Below are positions 61,383 through 64,000 of a stretch of DNA of 64,000 nucleotides, one piece after another (position 1 is the stretch's first letter; every line of letters begins with the position of its first letter). The stretch is from Leishmania infantum JPCM5. Lineage: Eukaryota; Euglenozoa; Kinetoplastea; Trypanosomatida; Trypanosomatidae. The stretch is from contig NC_009418.2 in NCBI RefSeq assembly GCF_000002875.2, positions 1,228,273 through 1,292,272 on the forward strand. Reading direction: 5' to 3'. The notes under the pieces are model-generated. The model was not told where the DNA came from, searched no databases, and saw only the letters and a list, made by a program, of their open reading frames with translations. Made by a program: the position numbers and the translations under genes.

Positions 61383-61847
61383 ATTCAAACTCGGAGAGAG
61401 ACGGCGGAAGTGACGGCCGGAGAAATGTTCACAGAAGCATACCCACATCAAAGAGCTTGTGGGGCACGCTTTCAGGGGCCGCTCGCTGAGATGCGAGCTG
61501 CGTCGCTGTGTGCGCTAAAGCAGAGTTTTCCTTCTGCTCCGCTTGGGAAACGCATACGCATGTCCTGCGCTCATCGGCCGAATTTTTTTTTTCGCGTTTC
61601 TCAAGGCGCTTACATGTGTGCTCATGATTAGCAAGAACGCAATCCCTTGTCGATTGCAATCGCTGCCGCTCACCTCCCACCTTCTCTTCTTTCGATCGCA
61701 CTCTCGACCACCTCATCGTGCGGCAGCTCCGCTAAGAGATGAGCGGATGATCAGAGAGCTGGTTGGAGTCTCTTTTCGGGCCATTCTTCACTCGTCACCT
61801 GCCACCCATTTTCACAAGTCTCGGTCGATCCATTCACGTCTTCCCTC
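61383..61847. other. Intergenic spacer
   Basis: Short spacer with a pyrimidine-rich segment and AG at 61725-61726, 122 nt before the next ATG. Confidence 0.55.
61680..61726 (+). promoter_or_regulatory. Candidate trans-splice acceptor for the LRR gene
   Basis: C/T-rich tract ending in GCGGCAG with AG at 61725-61726. Confidence 0.45.
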
Positions 61848-63419
61848 ATGGAGGCCTTCCGCTCTGTGAGGCTAACGTGCCGCACCACGTTGGCGCCCTC
61901 CATCGCGAGGGAGGAAAATGAACACGTGCTGCGCATCTTCAATGCCCCTGCGCAGTACGCAGAGCGTGAAGCGGAGAGTCGCCTGCACAGGTTCCATGGG
62001 CGTGCCGGCTTCCTGAAGCGACAGCATGAACCCGCCATCGGCTTTAATCCGCTCCGCTTTCTGGAACGGATGTCCACGGAAGCGATGACAGATATGGACG
62101 CGGAGAAAATGGCCTACTCGATGCACACCCACGCCACATCGTTTGATCAGCTGCTGAGCTTTCTAATCGCGAAACTCCAGGAGACCGTGCAGGGCGTTTC
62201 TTGGAACCGCCCGCAAGCGCACCAGGAGTGGGATGCCGATTTGCGCTTCTACGGGCCTTGGTGGCTCGTCGTGCGCTCGGAGCGCCACCTTAGGCAGCCC
62301 CACGGCTCGACGCGCTCCATCTTGACGCACAATACAAGCGCCTCTTCCACTGTACAGGCAAGACGCACCGCCAGCGCCGTCCCCCCGCGCGACCTCCTCT
62401 TCACGCTACACGAGGGCAAGCCAGAGAATCAATACACGCCACTGCTGGTAGAGCAGAGCATTGCGGCAGAAAGCCAGCTGATTGCCGACATTGCACTTCG
62501 ATTAGGCGGACATACTTTTCAGCTCAACCTATTTCATCTTAGCGGTGTCTTTCTGGGACCTGATCGAATGCACGTTCTCGTTTTCGACGGCTTCCGACGA
62601 TTGTGCGCGGGGACGGCCACCGCGACCACGACAGCTTCAGCGATCCAGTCAGAATTCATGGATGGCGAGGACAGTCTTCTCTCCACCCTGTCCTTGTCCT
62701 CCTGCCACATAGCTTCCGCGGGACTTCTCATCCTCCTTGCCGGCATTGTCTACCTCTCCAAGCATCGCAATTGTCACGTGCACTCGCTTGACCTCTCGTA
62801 CAACGACCTGACGAGTAGCTCACTGTGGTGCCTTACACAGACGCTGCCCTTCACGAACATCAGGCGGCTGAGTCTCCGTGGAAACGTCCTCACCAGCAGG
62901 GACCCATCGGCACTGTGCGAGCTGCTCTCAGATGGTTGCAACCGAGAGATAGAGGAACTGGATCTCAGCTACACAGCCCTCTCTGCTGCGCAGACAAGCG
63001 CCCTGATCGACTACCTTCCGCGCCTGTTGAAGCTGCGCGTGCTGCTTCTGGAGGAGGTGGCCGTTCCGTCAGCGAAGTGGCCCGCCTTTGCACTAGCGGT
63101 AGCAAAGACGCATCTGCTGCGCGTGCAACTCTTCGCCTGCGCCCCGTCGTCCGTGATGGCCGGGTACGCCAAGACCATCGAAGAGATGTGCCTGCGCAAC
63201 CGCCAGCGGGCGATGGAATGCTGCGGCGACGAAGTCTTGCGGAAGGGCATGACAGCATACTTTGGCGTGAAGAACGCGAGCTTTTTCCAGGAGTTTTTCC
63301 AAGTTTCGCTGCTCCGAGGTGGTCTCGCGTTTGGGGAGACGACGACAGCGCTGCCAGGCGGGTACGGTATCTTTACCGACAATGACCCAAGTCTGCAGGT
63401 CGGAGATGCTTCGGAATGA
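61848..63419 (+). CDS. Leucine-rich repeat protein
   Basis: This encodes 523 aa from ATG 61848. The N-terminal 270 residues are a novel-looking region with many aromatic and basic residues. The middle to C-terminal part (about 280-420) has ribonuclease-inhibitor-like LRRs: HSLDLSYNDLTSSSLWCL, RRLSLRGNVLTSRDPSALCE and EELDLSYTALSAAQTSALID, spaced about 28-30 residues. LRRs usually bind protein partners. The last 100 residues lack repeats and contain a helix-rich block with a GYGIFT segment. No signal peptide, membrane segment or catalytic motif is seen, so a cytosolic scaffold is likely (inference). Confidence 0.8.
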   Translation: MEAFRSVRLTCRTTLAPSIAREENEHVLRIFNAPAQYAEREAESRLHRFHGRAGFLKRQHEPAIGFNPLRFLERMSTEAMTDMDAEKMAYSMHTHATSFDQLLSFLIAKLQETVQGVSWNRPQAHQEWDADLRFYGPWWLVVRSERHLRQPHGSTRSILTHNTSASSTVQARRTASAVPPRDLLFTLHEGKPENQYTPLLVEQSIAAESQLIADIALRLGGHTFQLNLFHLSGVFLGPDRMHVLVFDGFRRLCAGTATATTTASAIQSEFMDGEDSLLSTLSLSSCHIASAGLLILLAGIVYLSKHRNCHVHSLDLSYNDLTSSSLWCLTQTLPFTNIRRLSLRGNVLTSRDPSALCELLSDGCNREIEELDLSYTALSAAQTSALIDYLPRLLKLRVLLLEEVAVPSAKWPAFALAVAKTHLLRVQLFACAPSSVMAGYAKTIEEMCLRNRQRAMECCGDEVLRKGMTAYFGVKNASFFQEFFQVSLLRGGLAFGETTTALPGGYGIFTDNDPSLQVGDASE

Positions 63420-64000
63420 AACGAGTCTGTGCAACTCTGCATGTTTTCGCTTTTTTTTGGTCTCTGTGTGTAGTGGTGGTGATGGGGGGGGGGGCTATCC
63501 CGCACTGTTGCCCTTGCTTTTCTTGTCCATTTATCTGTCTCATGTGCAGTCGTGCGTTTGTGTGCGACGCTCACCCATGAGGCGGCTGCTACGTTTGCGT
63601 GTGCATGAGCGGATGAACGGATACGAGTGGTTGGCTTCTCGACGTACAATGTGGTCCCGGCCTCGCAACCCGGCGTCACCCTCTCTGGATCCTCTCCCTT
63701 CCTCTCACTCTGGCTCACAAAAACACACACACACACACACACCTCCCTCTTCGTTTCACTCCTTGTGATTCTTATTTGGGCGTTGTTGTTCTCTTCCTCG
63801 CTTCCCCGTTTGTACGATACCGCGTAGCTTTCGGATTGTTTCTCGTTCGTTTCTGCTTTGATCATCGCGTTTTTTCCCCCTTTTTTCGTGTCGTCGTTGC
63901 ATCTCTTCGTTTTTTTTGGGGGAGATGTTTTATCGGGCTGTGTGATAGTTGTGGTCGCTGATGTATTATCCAGCGGTGCGTTTGTTTCCTTTGGAGTTAC
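63420..64000. other. 3' flank, no gene seen
   Basis: GT-, CA- and T-rich spacer to the window end, including poly-G at about 63486-63494 and (CA)n at about 63723-63741. It probably contains the 3' UTR of the LRR gene and the splice region of a gene outside the window. Confidence 0.5.

Noticed and set aside
1..64000. CRISPR arrays, bacterial operons, rRNA or tRNA genes
   Set aside because: None was seen by eye. The window is eukaryotic nuclear DNA with trans-splicing signals. A tRNA or snoRNA scan would be needed to exclude small RNA genes fully.

Overview
The window is nuclear DNA from a trypanosomatid of the Leishmania group (Leishmaniinae). It is GC-rich, and every convincing gene is intronless and lies on the + strand, which fits one polycistronic transcription unit. 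Genes are separated by long C/T-rich, (CA)n/(GT)n-rich spacers with pyrimidine tract plus AG signals typical of spliced-leader trans-splicing. Several proteins are recognisable trypanosomatid types, notably a KREH2-like RNA-editing helicase and a Leishmania-type pyruvate/indolepyruvate decarboxylase. Species and chromosome are not proven here; the gene content suggests the part of chromosome 34 (L. major numbering) that carries the decarboxylase, which is recollection plus inference.

Layout. 0-11 kb: a tail-anchored protein of unknown function, an unknown helical protein, a ubiquitin-like/coiled-coil/CesT-like protein and a degenerate-FHA protein. 13-25 kb: a membrane-anchored extended SDR-like protein with an altered active site, a 5.5-kb gene-poor stretch, a PIN-domain protein and an ABITRAM/FAM206-like protein. 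25-45 kb: a NEO1/ATP9-type P4-ATPase, the giant KREH2-like DEIH helicase, a polytopic membrane protein and pyruvate decarboxylase. 48-64 kb: an SNM1/PSO2-type nuclease, a decayed thiolase, a DUF4379-type zinc-ribbon protein, a BRAP2-like ubiquitin-ligase candidate, an unknown protein, a YbeY-type endoribonuclease and an LRR protein.

Mobile elements. Seven same-orientation copies of a SIDER-like retroposon family lie in the spacers: five of subfamily A (about 400-460 bp) and two of subfamily B (522 bp). Each follows a gene, so each probably falls in a 3' UTR. Copies within a subfamily are almost identical, which is unexpected for elements generally regarded as extinct and degenerate in Leishmania. 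An older relic at about 41.6-41.95 kb still encodes a 2A-like motif followed by what looks like the start of an ingi/L1Tc-type endonuclease domain.

Functional links. Genes in one transcription unit need not be related. RNA processing recurs, however (KREH2-like helicase, PIN protein, YbeY), and some of these may act in the mitochondrion. The best leads are the recently amplified repeats, the 2A-bearing relic, the thiolase pseudogene and the CesT-like protein.
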